From contig JACQZR010000129.1 of assembly GCA_016213775.1 (NCBI GenBank), forward strand, positions 24,636 to 88,635: a stretch of 64,000 bases of DNA, read 5' to 3'. The position numbers were made by a program, and so were the translations under genes. Shown here piece by piece: positions 47,553-56,006 of the stretch. The DNA comes from Acidobacteriota bacterium (GTDB lineage Bacteria > Acidobacteriota > Terriglobia > Bryobacterales > Bryobacteraceae). Below the pieces are notes generated by a model. The model had not been told where the DNA came from. It saw only the letters and a program-made list of their open reading frames with translations, and searched no databases. Positions within the stretch are counted from its first letter, which is position 1; the number at the start of each line of letters is the position of its first letter.

Positions 47553-48071
47553 CTAACCCGAGCCGGAATGAATGCGGCTGGCGAGTGCGAGTTCGTCGTG
47601 AAGGCTGATGGCTGCCTGGGGTGTGGAGCCGCCAGGAGTAAGACAGGGAAGGTCCCAGATTTCGCCGGCATAGCCGCGCTGCCGGACGTACCAGCTCTTG
47701 TCCGCGCGACGGTCCAGGGGGAAGAGCGAACAGATGCAGGGCTTGTAGCGAAAGGGGTCGCCTTCTTCGATGCCGAGTTTGTGCAGCACACAGCCGTGAT
47801 TGAAGAAGACGCACCACCCGGCATCCACGCGAAGACTTGGTTGTCCGGCCTTCATGCGGCGGCTGAAATAACCATCCCGCTCAACTAACTTGCGCGCGGA
47901 GCTACGCATCAGAGGCAGGATGCGGGGGAGAACAGCGTCGATTCGATCGCGCTCTTCCGGGTAGACCGGTGGGCGGCCGTTGTGGCAGCAGATGCCGTCG
48001 CAGCCGCGCCCGAAGGTGCACTCGAACCGGGCCTCGTCGAGATTCAGAACCACGAAGGGACGGAGTGGCAT
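47553..48071 (-). CDS. YkgJ/DUF3109-like Cys-rich metal-binding protein
   Basis: The 172-residue protein has many conserved cysteines, beginning FECTFGRGCDGICCHNG near residue 12, then GWCVFFNHGC and YKPCICSLFP. This is the pattern of YkgJ-type/DUF3109 proteins, thought to bind zinc or an iron-sulfur cluster. The specific function is unknown. Its ATG at 48071 lies inside the 108-residue gene (overlap of 28 bases), making it the last gene of the twin ATP-grasp cluster. Confidence 0.75.
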   Translation of the reverse strand: MPLRPFVVLNLDEARFECTFGRGCDGICCHNGRPPVYPEERDRIDAVLPRILPLMRSSARKLVERDGYFSRRMKAGQPSLRVDAGWCVFFNHGCVLHKLGIEEGDPFRYKPCICSLFPLDRRADKSWYVRQRGYAGEIWDLPCLTPGGSTPQAAISLHDELALASRIHSGSG

Positions 48072-48370
48072 CCGGGAAGATACTCCGATTTGTGCTGCGC
48101 GCTGTGAAGGTAATGGAGCCACACTCCACAATCGGCACCTTCGCGACAGTATACAAGGGCAAAGCTGAGGAGATATTGTCCGGTGATCTGACGCCAGTTG
48201 GCGCGCAGCTTTTCGTACAACTCCGCGTCGCGGAGTTCTTTTGATTCGAGGTGGAACCAATCCCGGCCGCCGTCAAAGCCTCCGGACGAGATTCGAGTGA
48301 CCTTCTCGATGTTGGACAGAACCGTGGACACGATGGCTGTGGTTGGCATGGCTGGATCCCAGGCCTTCAT
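48044..48370 (-). CDS. Small hypothetical protein in the twin ATP-grasp cluster
   Basis: This is a 108-residue protein of unknown family, soluble, with a charged helix ELRDAELYEKLRANWRQITG and a hydrophobic stretch YLLSFALVYC before a Cys/His-containing end. The ATG at 48370 overlaps the stop of the acetyltransferase gene (ATGA), and its 3' end overlaps the YkgJ-like gene start by 28 bases. That tight coupling is the main evidence that it is real. An internal ATG at 48349 is a possible alternative start. Confidence 0.5.
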   Translation of the reverse strand: MKAWDPAMPTTAIVSTVLSNIEKVTRISSGGFDGGRDWFHLESKELRDAELYEKLRANWRQITGQYLLSFALVYCREGADCGVWLHYLHSAQHKSEYLPGCHSVPSWF

Positions 48371-48849
48371 GAGAGCAGCTTGCAGTAGAAAACGCAAGCA
48401 TCGCCGGGATGATAGTAGTCTTCGATCCGTCCGCATTGTTGATAGCCGGCGGCGGTATAGAACCGTCGCGCGGGCTCGTAGGCCTTGCGGCCACCCGTCT
48501 CGACGACGATTCTTTCGCAACCGGAATCTCTCGCGGTCTTTTCCAAGGCGGACTGCAATGCGCGGGCGACGCCACAACGGTGGAATCGCGGATGGACGCA
48601 CAGCCAGTAGAGGTGCCAGGTAGAGACGGTGAACGGAGTCCGGCCCGCGAGACAGTATCCGGCGAATTCGCCCTCGACGATGGCGGCAAGGGCCGTGTAC
48701 TCCCCGTCTAGGGCCTCTTGGAGCATTGTTGCCGCGGTGAGGATTTCCTCTTCGATAAACACATCGCCGCAAGCACGCAGCGCGTCAACGGCGAGGGCGG
48801 CGTCGCGCGGCAGAAGCGGCGCTATTTCGTTGAGCGGTGTCAGGCCCAT
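48367..48849 (-). CDS. GNAT-family N-acetyltransferase
   Basis: The 160-residue acetyltransferase shows the GNAT fold: the substrate strand YTALAAIVEGEFAGYCLAG, the strand LYWLCVHPRFHRCGVARALQ with the acetyl-CoA-binding loop R/Q-x-x-G-x-A, and the C-terminal VETGGRKAYEPARRFYTAAGY. It would acetylate an amine, perhaps the product of the two ligases upstream. The ATG at 48849 overlaps the upstream ligase by 10 bases; an in-frame ATG at 48885 is less likely. It is coupled on both sides. Confidence 0.85.
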   Translation of the reverse strand: MGLTPLNEIAPLLPRDAALAVDALRACGDVFIEEEILTAATMLQEALDGEYTALAAIVEGEFAGYCLAGRTPFTVSTWHLYWLCVHPRFHRCGVARALQSALEKTARDSGCERIVVETGGRKAYEPARRFYTAAGYQQCGRIEDYYHPGDACVFYCKLLS

Positions 48850-49760
48850 TCGACGAGACTCCTCACGAAGTCTTCCCAGCGCCATCCCGCTTCCTGCACC
48901 GCGCGACAGACACCGACCTCAGGCGAGATCTCGGGATTAGGGTTCACGTCGATCACGTATGGTGAGCCTGTCTCATCGAGTCGAATGTCGATGCGGAGGC
49001 AATGACGGGCGCCCACTGCTTCCCACGTCGAGCGGGCAGTAGCCAGAATCCGCGCGCGCAACTCTTCGTCAATCTCGCTGCGGTAGCTCATTGGCGAATT
49101 GCGGAACGACGCGCTTTCGATGTTCCACTTCGCTTCATAGGTGATGAGTTGGAGCCCGTTCTCGAAAGTGGTTTCGCCGATGGATGCGTGATCAGCATGG
49201 TGGCGTCCCCAGAGACTCACGGCAAATTCACGGCCCGGAAGGAAGCGCTGTACCATCGCGGGTCCGGCGAGTTTGTGGAGGGCGTCATGCAGGTGCTGTG
49301 CGGTGTGGCAGACGGAGTTGTCATCGATGCCGGCGGAGCCGTCTTCTCCAGCGGGTTTCACCACGCAAGGGAACACTGGACGTTCGGGATCCACGTCTTG
49401 CGAAACGGCCACCCCCGCGTCGCGCAGAAGCGCGTTGGTGCGGTCCTTGCGACGGCACAATGAGAGGGTTTCGCTGCCGCAGCCGGTGAACCGGACGCCG
49501 CTCCATTCCAGCAGCGCGGCGGCGTGCGATTCCAGCTCCGGGCGTCCCAGCGGCGCTTCGCAGAGGTTCAGCACAACATCGGGTTGTTCCTGGCGCAAGG
49601 CATCGAGGATTTCCCGCGGGTGCCCCTTTACTCCCCGCACGACGGCGTTCTCGAGCGGTTTAGCGACGTTGGCGGCCGCGGAATGAAGATCGAACTCCCA
49701 CGAGTAGCGGCTGTTCCCGGCGCTATCGGGCGGGAGAGTATGCAGCACCAGCACCTTCAC
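48840..49760 (-). CDS. D-Ala-D-Ala-ligase-like ATP-grasp enzyme (second copy)
   Basis: The 306-residue ATP-grasp ligase joins a carboxylate to an amine using ATP. ATP-site elements are CVVKPAGEDGSAGI with its lysine, AMVQRFLPGREFAV, and the metal-binding IDIRLDETGSPYVIDVNPNPEISP. The start is GTG 49760, overlapping the stop of the first copy (GTGA). The sequence differs substantially from copy 1 and from housekeeping Ddl, so the substrate is probably not plain D-alanine; this is inference. Confidence 0.85.
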   Translation of the reverse strand: MKVLVLHTLPPDSAGNSRYSWEFDLHSAAANVAKPLENAVVRGVKGHPREILDALRQEQPDVVLNLCEAPLGRPELESHAAALLEWSGVRFTGCGSETLSLCRRKDRTNALLRDAGVAVSQDVDPERPVFPCVVKPAGEDGSAGIDDNSVCHTAQHLHDALHKLAGPAMVQRFLPGREFAVSLWGRHHADHASIGETTFENGLQLITYEAKWNIESASFRNSPMSYRSEIDEELRARILATARSTWEAVGARHCLRIDIRLDETGSPYVIDVNPNPEISPEVGVCRAVQEAGWRWEDFVRSLVEWA

Positions 49761-50737
49761 AGTGCGACTCCTTTTCTGACGGCTGCGTCGCGTAGGATGC
49801 CGCATACCAGATCGGCGTATCTCAAGGTGGAGCGCGTGGCGATGACGAGGTCGCCGGATTCCGGATTCAGCCCGGGGAGCGGATTGCATTCGAGGAAATG
49901 AGGGAGCCCAGAGGCATCGAGACGGAAGTCGATGCGGGCGATATCGCGGCATCCGAGCAGATGGTAGGCTCGCAGGGCATCGCGCTCAATGCGTTGCAGG
50001 GTTGTTTGCGGCAAACGCGGCGGCACGTGATAGCGGATGCTTGAATGGAACTCGCGCTTGCGCTCCAGGCTGTAGAGGAATACGGATTCATGGTCCACGG
50101 GGGCGATCTCCATCATCGCGAGAATGTGCGCGTTGTTGCCGTTCCCGGCGATGGCGACGGTCACTTCCGCACCGGGGAGGAATTCCTCCACCAGGATGGG
50201 ACAGCCGTAGATTGTCCGCAGCGCGTGGGCCCGCGCCACGGCTTGGTGCGAGTGGAAACAAACGGCGTCCTGACGAATGCCTTTGCTCGATCCCTCGTCA
50301 CGTGGTTTCACAATCACCGGGAAGCGCAGTTGGTCGATTTGGTCGAGGTCTGTCAGGCCCAGGGCGACCGGCACGTCGGGGCTCACCACGCGGCGCGCCA
50401 GTTCTTTGTCGAGGGTGATGCCGAGTGTCACGGGGTCCGAGCCGGTGTAAGGGAGGCCAAGCAGTTCGCAGACTGCCGCGGGGACTGCCTCGCGGCAACG
50501 GCGGCCCACGCCTTCGGCGATGTTGAAGACGAAATCGAAGTGCCCGTCCAAACGGGCGACCAGGTCACGTGTGGCTTCCACGGGTTGGACGATGTGCGCC
50601 AGGCCGGTGAGCCGGAGCGCGGTTGCGATCGCTTCGATGGTGGCGACGGAATCGTACTCTTCGTATTCGTCATCAGGGAGATCGCAGGAGGGATTCGAAA
50701 TCTCGGGCCGCCGGTTGTGCAGTACTGCGATACGCAT
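49757..50737 (-). CDS. D-Ala-D-Ala-ligase-like ATP-grasp enzyme (first copy)
   Basis: The 326-residue ATP-grasp ligase has the N-terminal MRIAVLHNRRP, ATP-binding VIVKPRDEGSSKGI, ILVEEFLPGAEVTVAI, and the metal-binding DFRLDASGLPHFLECNPLPGLNP. It leads a five-gene overlapping cluster on the minus strand (two ligases, acetyltransferase, 108-residue protein, YkgJ-like protein). It is preceded by AAGAGTGA. The gene is divergent from nadB, 23 bases away. The product is a candidate small peptide or modified amino acid. Confidence 0.87.
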   Translation of the reverse strand: MRIAVLHNRRPEISNPSCDLPDDEYEEYDSVATIEAIATALRLTGLAHIVQPVEATRDLVARLDGHFDFVFNIAEGVGRRCREAVPAAVCELLGLPYTGSDPVTLGITLDKELARRVVSPDVPVALGLTDLDQIDQLRFPVIVKPRDEGSSKGIRQDAVCFHSHQAVARAHALRTIYGCPILVEEFLPGAEVTVAIAGNGNNAHILAMMEIAPVDHESVFLYSLERKREFHSSIRYHVPPRLPQTTLQRIERDALRAYHLLGCRDIARIDFRLDASGLPHFLECNPLPGLNPESGDLVIATRSTLRYADLVCGILRDAAVRKGVAL

Positions 50738-50760
50738 TCACTCTTAATTACCATAGAAGT

Positions 50761-52548
50761 ATTAGACCTCCTACCGAAACACTTACGACCGACTACCTCG
50801 TGATCGGCGCCGGCGTTGCAGGACTGCGTGCTGCAATTTCGCTGGCCGAGGCTGGTCAGGTGCTGGTGCTGGCCAAGGACAGCATCCGCGAATCCTCATC
50901 TCAATACGCGCAGGGCGGCATCGCGGTGGCCCTCAGTGACGACGATCAGGTGGAGCTGCACGAGCAGGACACGCTGGCCGCGGGCGATGGGCTGTGCAAT
51001 CCGGAAGCGGTCCACGTGCTGGTGGAAGAAGGCCCGGGCGCGATTCAACAGTTGATCCAGTGGGGCACGGAATTTGACCGTGAAGGGACGAAGCTGGTGT
51101 TTGCCCGCGAAGGTGCGCACAGCCGGTCGCGTGTGTTGCACGCACATGGGGATTCGACGGGCCGCGAGATGGTGCGGTCGTTGTACAAGCATGCAGCATC
51201 GCTGGCGAACGTACGGTTTGAGAGCTTCGCGGCCGTCACGGATTTGTTGATGGAAGACGGCGAAGTGGTGGGGGCGATGGCGTTCGATAGCGAGCGCGAC
51301 ATGCTGGTCTCCATACGCGCCCGGGCGGTACTGCTGGCCACGGGCGGTCTGGGTCGCGTGTTTCTCGAAACGACGAATCCCGATGTCGCCACGGGCGATG
51401 GCGTCGCGATAGCGTATCGCGCCGGGGCTACGATCTCCGACATCGAGTTTGTCCAGTTCCATCCCACGGCATTGCATCTGGAGGGCGCGCCGCGCTTCCT
51501 TCTGTCTGAGGCGCTGCGCGGAGAGGGCGCGTATCTGCGCAACGCCAGCGGCGAGCGGTTCATGATCGAGCAGCACAAGATGGCTGAGCTTGCGCCGCGC
51601 GATGTCGTGTCGCGGTGCATTGTGCAGGAGTTGGCCGCGTCCGGTGAGCCGCACGTGTTTTTGGATCTCACCCACCTTACGGGGATCGCCGAGCGGTTTC
51701 CGCGAATCTACGAAACCTGCTTGCACTACGGGATTGATCTGGCGAAGCAGGCAGCGCCCGTGCATCCGGCGGCGCACTATGCCATGGGTGGAGTGCGGAC
51801 GGATCTTTCGGGGGTCACGGGTACGCCGAGGCTGTTTGCGGCTGGAGAGGTGGCGTGTACGGGCGTCCATGGTGCAAACCGGCTGGCGAGTAATTCGCTT
51901 CTGGAGGGCATCGTGTTTGGAGCGCGGGCAGCGGAGGCGATGAAGGTTTCGAGTGGGCGGCCGGTGTTTGTGGATCCGCAGCCCGCTGGTAATGGGTTCG
52001 TGCGCACGGATGAACGAACGATTCGCACGGCGGCCTGGCTATACGCGGGTTTGGTGCGAACCGCGGCGGGTATGGAGACGCTGTTGCGGCAGTATCCGGA
52101 AGATGCGTTTTGCGCGATTGCCTCGCCTGTGCGGACGGACTACGAGGTTCGCAACATCGTCACGGTGGCGACGTTGATTGCGCGGTGTGGGCTGGCGCGC
52201 AAGGAGAGCCGCGGGGGACACTACCGGTCTGATTATCCGGAGAGGAGTGTCGAGTTCCAGAAGCATTCCGTGGTGAAGCTGGGCAGTGCGGTGAGTTTCG
52301 AAGATTGTCTCCCACTTCCCCTACTCTTCCTGCATGCTCCTGTCAATCTCGTAGCGTCGAAGATGGAGTACTTCCGCCGTTTGTCGACCGAGGAGCTAAC
52401 TGCCTCGCTTCGTCCGGGCAACGCCGGAGAGCTCAAGGTGCGCATCGATGGGACGATCCTCGATGGACACCACCGGATTGCTGTATTGCGGGAACGCGGC
52501 GAAATCGTGGACAGACTGCCGAGGACGATCATCAAGAGGAGCGAATGA
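50761..52548 (+). CDS. nadB: L-aspartate oxidase, reading into a ParB-like C-terminus
   Basis: This flavoenzyme of NAD synthesis oxidises L-aspartate to iminoaspartate. FAD and catalytic elements are YLVIGAGVAGLRAA, SSQYAQGGIAVAL, EFVQFHPTALH, HYAMGGVRTD and ASNSLLEGIVFG. NadB homology ends near residue 515 (FQKHSVVKLGSAVSFED). The frame then stays open through a Leu/Pro-rich linker into a 61-residue ParB-like domain. No ATG, GTG or TTG stands at a suitable place; I propose ATT 50761, while GTG 50800 would cut the first beta strand. The neighbouring nadA and nadC are not in this window. Confidence 0.85.
   Translation: MRPPTETLTTDYLVIGAGVAGLRAAISLAEAGQVLVLAKDSIRESSSQYAQGGIAVALSDDDQVELHEQDTLAAGDGLCNPEAVHVLVEEGPGAIQQLIQWGTEFDREGTKLVFAREGAHSRSRVLHAHGDSTGREMVRSLYKHAASLANVRFESFAAVTDLLMEDGEVVGAMAFDSERDMLVSIRARAVLLATGGLGRVFLETTNPDVATGDGVAIAYRAGATISDIEFVQFHPTALHLEGAPRFLLSEALRGEGAYLRNASGERFMIEQHKMAELAPRDVVSRCIVQELAASGEPHVFLDLTHLTGIAERFPRIYETCLHYGIDLAKQAAPVHPAAHYAMGGVRTDLSGVTGTPRLFAAGEVACTGVHGANRLASNSLLEGIVFGARAAEAMKVSSGRPVFVDPQPAGNGFVRTDERTIRTAAWLYAGLVRTAAGMETLLRQYPEDAFCAIASPVRTDYEVRNIVTVATLIARCGLARKESRGGHYRSDYPERSVEFQKHSVVKLGSAVSFEDCLPLPLLFLHAPVNLVASKMEYFRRLSTEELTASLRPGNAGELKVRIDGTILDGHHRIAVLRERGEIVDRLPRTIIKRSE
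52363..52548 (+). CDS. Small ParB/sulfiredoxin-like protein (possible separate gene)
   Basis: From the ATG at 52363 the nadB frame encodes 61 residues of a different kind: LRPGNAGELKVRIDGTILDGHHRIAVLRERG and a basic C-terminus. The GHHR block resembles the nucleotide-binding motif of the ParB/sulfiredoxin fold. I recall similar free-standing proteins next to phosphatases in other bacteria; that is memory only. Its TGA overlaps the ATG of the phosphatase (ATGA). It may be an independent gene fused here only by loss of the nadB stop, or it may be expressed both ways. Confidence 0.55.
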   Translation: MEYFRRLSTEELTASLRPGNAGELKVRIDGTILDGHHRIAVLRERGEIVDRLPRTIIKRSE

Positions 52549-53048
52549 ACCCTACGTTGTACTGGATACCGGGTCCGTGGAAAGGCCGTCTTGCAATCAC
52601 CAGCCGCCCGCGGGGTTGGGACTGGTTGGAGGACGAGGTCAACGGCTGGGTCGCGCAGGGTGTCCATGAGGTTGTGTCCCTGCTTGAACCACAAGAGTCG
52701 GAGGAGCTGGGATTGGCGGAAGAGGCCAAACTCGCCGGTGAGCGCGGGATTCATTTGACAAGCTTCCCCATCCCGGACCGCGGCATTCCCGCTTCGTTCG
52801 CCAAGGCCCACGACTTGCTGTGCGCGCTGCAACGGGACTTGTCGGATGGGCGTGTGGTGGCTGTGCACTGCCGGCAGAGCGTGGGAAGATCCTCGCTTTT
52901 GGCGGCTGGGTTGTTGATCTTGAGTGGAGTTGACGCGGACCGGGCAGTCGCAACCGTTGCGGGGGCTCGTGGGATTACAGTGCCCGAGACGCAGGAACAA
53001 TTGGCGTGGATCAGGAAACTGGCACTCGTAGAAACGCCGCTACAATGA
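52545..53048 (+). CDS. Dual-specificity/tyrosine-type protein phosphatase
   Basis: The 167-residue Cys-based phosphatase has a P-loop HCRQSVGRSS (C109, R115) and a likely general acid D78 in FPIPDRG. It starts LYWIPGPWKGRLAI and is full length for small DSP/PTP enzymes. It removes phosphate from Tyr or Ser/Thr in proteins, or from small substrates. The ATG overlaps the end of the ParB-like coding region by four bases. It is followed after four bases by the isocitrate dehydrogenase gene. Confidence 0.85.
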   Translation: MNPTLYWIPGPWKGRLAITSRPRGWDWLEDEVNGWVAQGVHEVVSLLEPQESEELGLAEEAKLAGERGIHLTSFPIPDRGIPASFAKAHDLLCALQRDLSDGRVVAVHCRQSVGRSSLLAAGLLILSGVDADRAVATVAGARGITVPETQEQLAWIRKLALVETPLQ

Positions 53049-53052
53049 TCAT

Positions 53053-54057
53053 GTGGCTCATCAGGTAACCCTACTTCCAGGAGACGGTATTGGCCCCGAG
53101 GTGGCCGAAGCGGCCGTTCGCGCCGTCAATGCTACCGGCGTCCAGATTGACTGGCACGAGGTGGAACTTTCCGGCGACGTGATCGAACGTACTGGGCAAT
53201 CGGTGCCCGACGCGGTGATTGATTCGTTGAATCGGACGCGCGTGGGACTGAAGGGTCCCGTCACCACTCCGGTAGCGGGCGGGTTCCAAAGCGTCAACGT
53301 GGCGTTGCGCAAGCGGCTGGACCTGTTCGCGAACGTGCGGCCGGTGCGAACGCTGCCGGGGATCAAGACGCGATTTCAGGACGTCAAGATCGACCTCGTG
53401 ATTTTCCGCGAAAACACCGAGGATTTGTACGCGGGGCTGGAGCATGAAGTGGTAACGGACGTGGTGACGAGCATTAAAGTGATCACGCGCACGGCGTCCA
53501 TTCGCATCGCCCGCTCCGCGTTCGAATACGCACGTAAGAACGAACGCAGCAAAGTCACCGCGATCCACAAGGCCAACATCATGAAGCTCGGCGACGGGCT
53601 GTTTCTGCGTTGCGCGCGAGAGATGGCGCGGGAGTTTCCGGACATCGAGTATAAAGAGCTGATCGTGGACAACGCGTCGATGCAGATGGTGATGCGGCCG
53701 GAGACGTTCGATGTGCTGTTGCTGCCGAACCTGTATGGGGACATCGTTTCCGATCTTGCGGCCGGGCTGGTGGGAGGGCTGGGGCTCGTGCCCGGCGCGA
53801 ACATGGGAGTGAATCACGCAGTTTTTGAAGCGGTGCATGGGAGCGCGCCGGACATTGCGGGGAAAGGCGTCGCGAATCCGACGGCGCTGATGCAATCGGC
53901 CGTCATGATGCTGATCTATCTTGGCGAAACCGCGGCGGCATCCAGACTGACCAGTGCGATCGAAAAGGTGTACGCCGAGGGCATTACTGTGACGAAAGAC
54001 ATCGGCGGAACGGCATCCACCACGCAGTTTACCGACGCCGTAATCGCGGCGCTGTAA
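53053..54057 (+). CDS. Isocitrate/isopropylmalate-family dehydrogenase
   Basis: The 334-residue beta-decarboxylating dehydrogenase has the start LLPGDGIGPEV, the substrate segment IFRENTEDLYAGLEH, catalytic AIHKANIMKLGDGL and DIVSDLAAGLVGG. The NTED...EH pattern and length match NAD-type isocitrate dehydrogenases, but 3-isopropylmalate or homoisocitrate activity cannot be excluded. The start is GTG 53053. It is packed behind the phosphatase and a VWA gene follows one base after its stop. Confidence 0.85.
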   Translation: MAHQVTLLPGDGIGPEVAEAAVRAVNATGVQIDWHEVELSGDVIERTGQSVPDAVIDSLNRTRVGLKGPVTTPVAGGFQSVNVALRKRLDLFANVRPVRTLPGIKTRFQDVKIDLVIFRENTEDLYAGLEHEVVTDVVTSIKVITRTASIRIARSAFEYARKNERSKVTAIHKANIMKLGDGLFLRCAREMAREFPDIEYKELIVDNASMQMVMRPETFDVLLLPNLYGDIVSDLAAGLVGGLGLVPGANMGVNHAVFEAVHGSAPDIAGKGVANPTALMQSAVMMLIYLGETAAASRLTSAIEKVYAEGITVTKDIGGTASTTQFTDAVIAAL

Positions 54058-54058
54058 G

Positions 54059-54988
54059 ATGCCGAGTGGACGTCGCAGCTTCGTCCTGGCTTGCCTCGCC
54101 GCCGCAGGGCGCGCGCAGGAAGAGCAGGTGATCTTCAGCACCAGCGTGAAGGTAGTGAACGTGCTGGCAACAGTACGCGGCGGCAAGGGCGAGTTCGTCA
54201 CCGATCTGAAGAAGGAAGACTTCAAGGTGCTGGAGGACGGGCGTCCGCAGGAGATCCGCTACTTCACGCAACAGAGCGATCTGCCCTTGACTTTGGGCTT
54301 GCTGGTGGACACGAGCATGAGCCAGGACAAGGTGTTGATTGCCGAGCGGGCGGCGAGTTTCCGGTTCCTGGAACGCGTGCTGCGGGAGACGATGGACAAG
54401 GTCTTCATCCTGCAGTTCGATATGAAGGTTTCCGTGATGAAGGGATTGACCGCCAACCGCCGCGACCTGGAAGAAGCGCTGGCGCTGGTAGACACGCCCA
54501 CTCGCAATGAGCTGCGCAACTACGAAGGTTCTAAGGGCACGGTGCTCTTTGACGCGGTGATTACGGCGGTGGAGGAGTTCACCAGGAACGTGCAGGGGCG
54601 CAAGGCGTTGATCATTCTCTCCGATGGGGTGGACGTGGGGAGCGAGGCGACGCTGGAGCAGGCGGTGGATTCGGCGCAGCGCGGCGATACCCTCATCTAT
54701 TCGATCTACTTTACTGACCCGCGGTTCTATGGCGGCGGGGGTCCGGACGGGAAGCGGATGCTGATGAAACTGGCCTCGGACACGGGCGGCGGCTACTACG
54801 AGGTTACGAAGAAGCTGTCGATTGACACGACGTTCGATGCGATTCAATCGGAGCTGCGGAGCCAGTACAGCATCGGGTATGTGTCGGACAAGCCGGTGCG
54901 TGTGTCGGAGTTCCGGCGGATTCAGTTGGCGACGAACCGCAAGGGGTTGACGGTGCAGGCGCGGCAACGGTATTGGGCGAAGCGCTAA
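54059..54988 (+). CDS. Secreted VWA-domain protein (second copy)
   Basis: This 309-residue paralogue of the 41446 gene has a signal peptide (residues 1-19). The module VNVLATVRGGKGEFVTDLKKEDFKVLEDG comes next, and a VWA domain with LLVDTSMSQDK as the MIDAS motif and LIILSDGVDVGS follows. It ends with the beta strand QYSIGYVSD common to these proteins. Function is unknown. It starts one base after the dehydrogenase stop, so it belongs to that transcript. Confidence 0.88.
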   Translation: MPSGRRSFVLACLAAAGRAQEEQVIFSTSVKVVNVLATVRGGKGEFVTDLKKEDFKVLEDGRPQEIRYFTQQSDLPLTLGLLVDTSMSQDKVLIAERAASFRFLERVLRETMDKVFILQFDMKVSVMKGLTANRRDLEEALALVDTPTRNELRNYEGSKGTVLFDAVITAVEEFTRNVQGRKALIILSDGVDVGSEATLEQAVDSAQRGDTLIYSIYFTDPRFYGGGGPDGKRMLMKLASDTGGGYYEVTKKLSIDTTFDAIQSELRSQYSIGYVSDKPVRVSEFRRIQLATNRKGLTVQARQRYWAKR

Positions 54989-55083
54989 CTTGCCAAATTA
55001 TCCTGTATGCGCAATAGCCTCTGTTTGGCGCCGCGGAACTTGATAGCATGTCCATCGCTGGAGCGAGTCAAGTCCCGCAGGAG

Positions 55084-55917
55084 CTATCCCTTCAACCCCG
55101 CAAGCACACCGCGCATGTAGGCAAACGACTGCATCATGCCCGGAACCGGATTGTCTGCATCGATCTCGTATTCCAGCATCACGCCGCCCGAGTAGTTCAT
55201 CTTCGTAAGCTGCTTGAAGATTGCCACGATGGGCAGTTTGCCCTGGCCGACGATCACCTGCGAATCCTTGTTCATCGGATCCTTCAGATCCTTCACGTGC
55301 ATATCAAGCAGCCGCGGACCGGCTTCCACAATCGACTCGAGGATGTCGACGCCGGTGCGTGAAGTATGTCCGATGTCGATGCACAACCCCATGCGCGGGT
55401 CCATGTTCTTCACCAGTTTCAACACGCTCTGTGGAGTTGGGAAGTGTTTGTCTTCCGGGCCGTGATTGTGGATGGCCACCTTGATGTCGTACTTGATGGC
55501 GGCTTTCTCCACCAGCGCCAGGGTCTGCGCACTCGGGGCCGCGACAATCAGCGGCATCCCGGCGCCCTTGGCGTACTTGAACATTGTCTCGACATCGGCG
55601 GCATTGTTCTTCTGCAGCGTTATCGTGCCGCCGCCGAGAATCTTCAAACCCGCTTTCTCAAACTGGGCCCGTCCTCTCGCCAGGTCCTCCGGCGGAAGAA
55701 TGTAAGGGAGGTGGAATTCCTTGATATTAATGTATGGTGTGCCGATCTGCTTCATGGCCTTGATGGCCAGGCTCCGGCTGAACTCGCGCAGCGAATAACT
55801 CGCCACGCCGAGCACGAATGGAAAGCCGTTGTCGCCGGCCGGTGCGGCCATGGACATTGAGGGCGCGGCCAACGCGGCGCCGCCCATGGCGAAAACGGAT
55901 CTACGCGAGAATTGCAT
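55084..55917 (-). CDS. Tat-exported sugar isomerase/epimerase-like TIM barrel
   Basis: The 277-residue protein has a Tat-type signal (FSRRSVFAMGGAAL). The xylose-isomerase-like TIM barrel contains VASYSLREF, VAIHNHGPEDK, GLCIDIGHT, LLDMHVKDLK and LEYEID at the expected metal positions. The family interconverts keto sugars and related polyols. The frame runs on to 56007, but the ATG at 55917 begins the Tat signal. It diverges from the KduD-like gene. Confidence 0.85.
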   Translation of the reverse strand: MQFSRRSVFAMGGAALAAPSMSMAAPAGDNGFPFVLGVASYSLREFSRSLAIKAMKQIGTPYINIKEFHLPYILPPEDLARGRAQFEKAGLKILGGGTITLQKNNAADVETMFKYAKGAGMPLIVAAPSAQTLALVEKAAIKYDIKVAIHNHGPEDKHFPTPQSVLKLVKNMDPRMGLCIDIGHTSRTGVDILESIVEAGPRLLDMHVKDLKDPMNKDSQVIVGQGKLPIVAIFKQLTKMNYSGGVMLEYEIDADNPVPGMMQSFAYMRGVLAGLKG

Positions 55918-56006
55918 GCTCGCATTATATACCTTGCCCTCACCCCATTGACTCCCGCCGTACCTGCCTGCCACGGTAATATGGACCACCCGCTGGGGTG
56001 CGGACA

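Noticed and set aside
50896..51870. 324-codon minus-strand frame inside nadB
   Set aside because: NadB motifs are complete on the plus strand; the antisense frame is Arg/His-rich with no recognisable fold.
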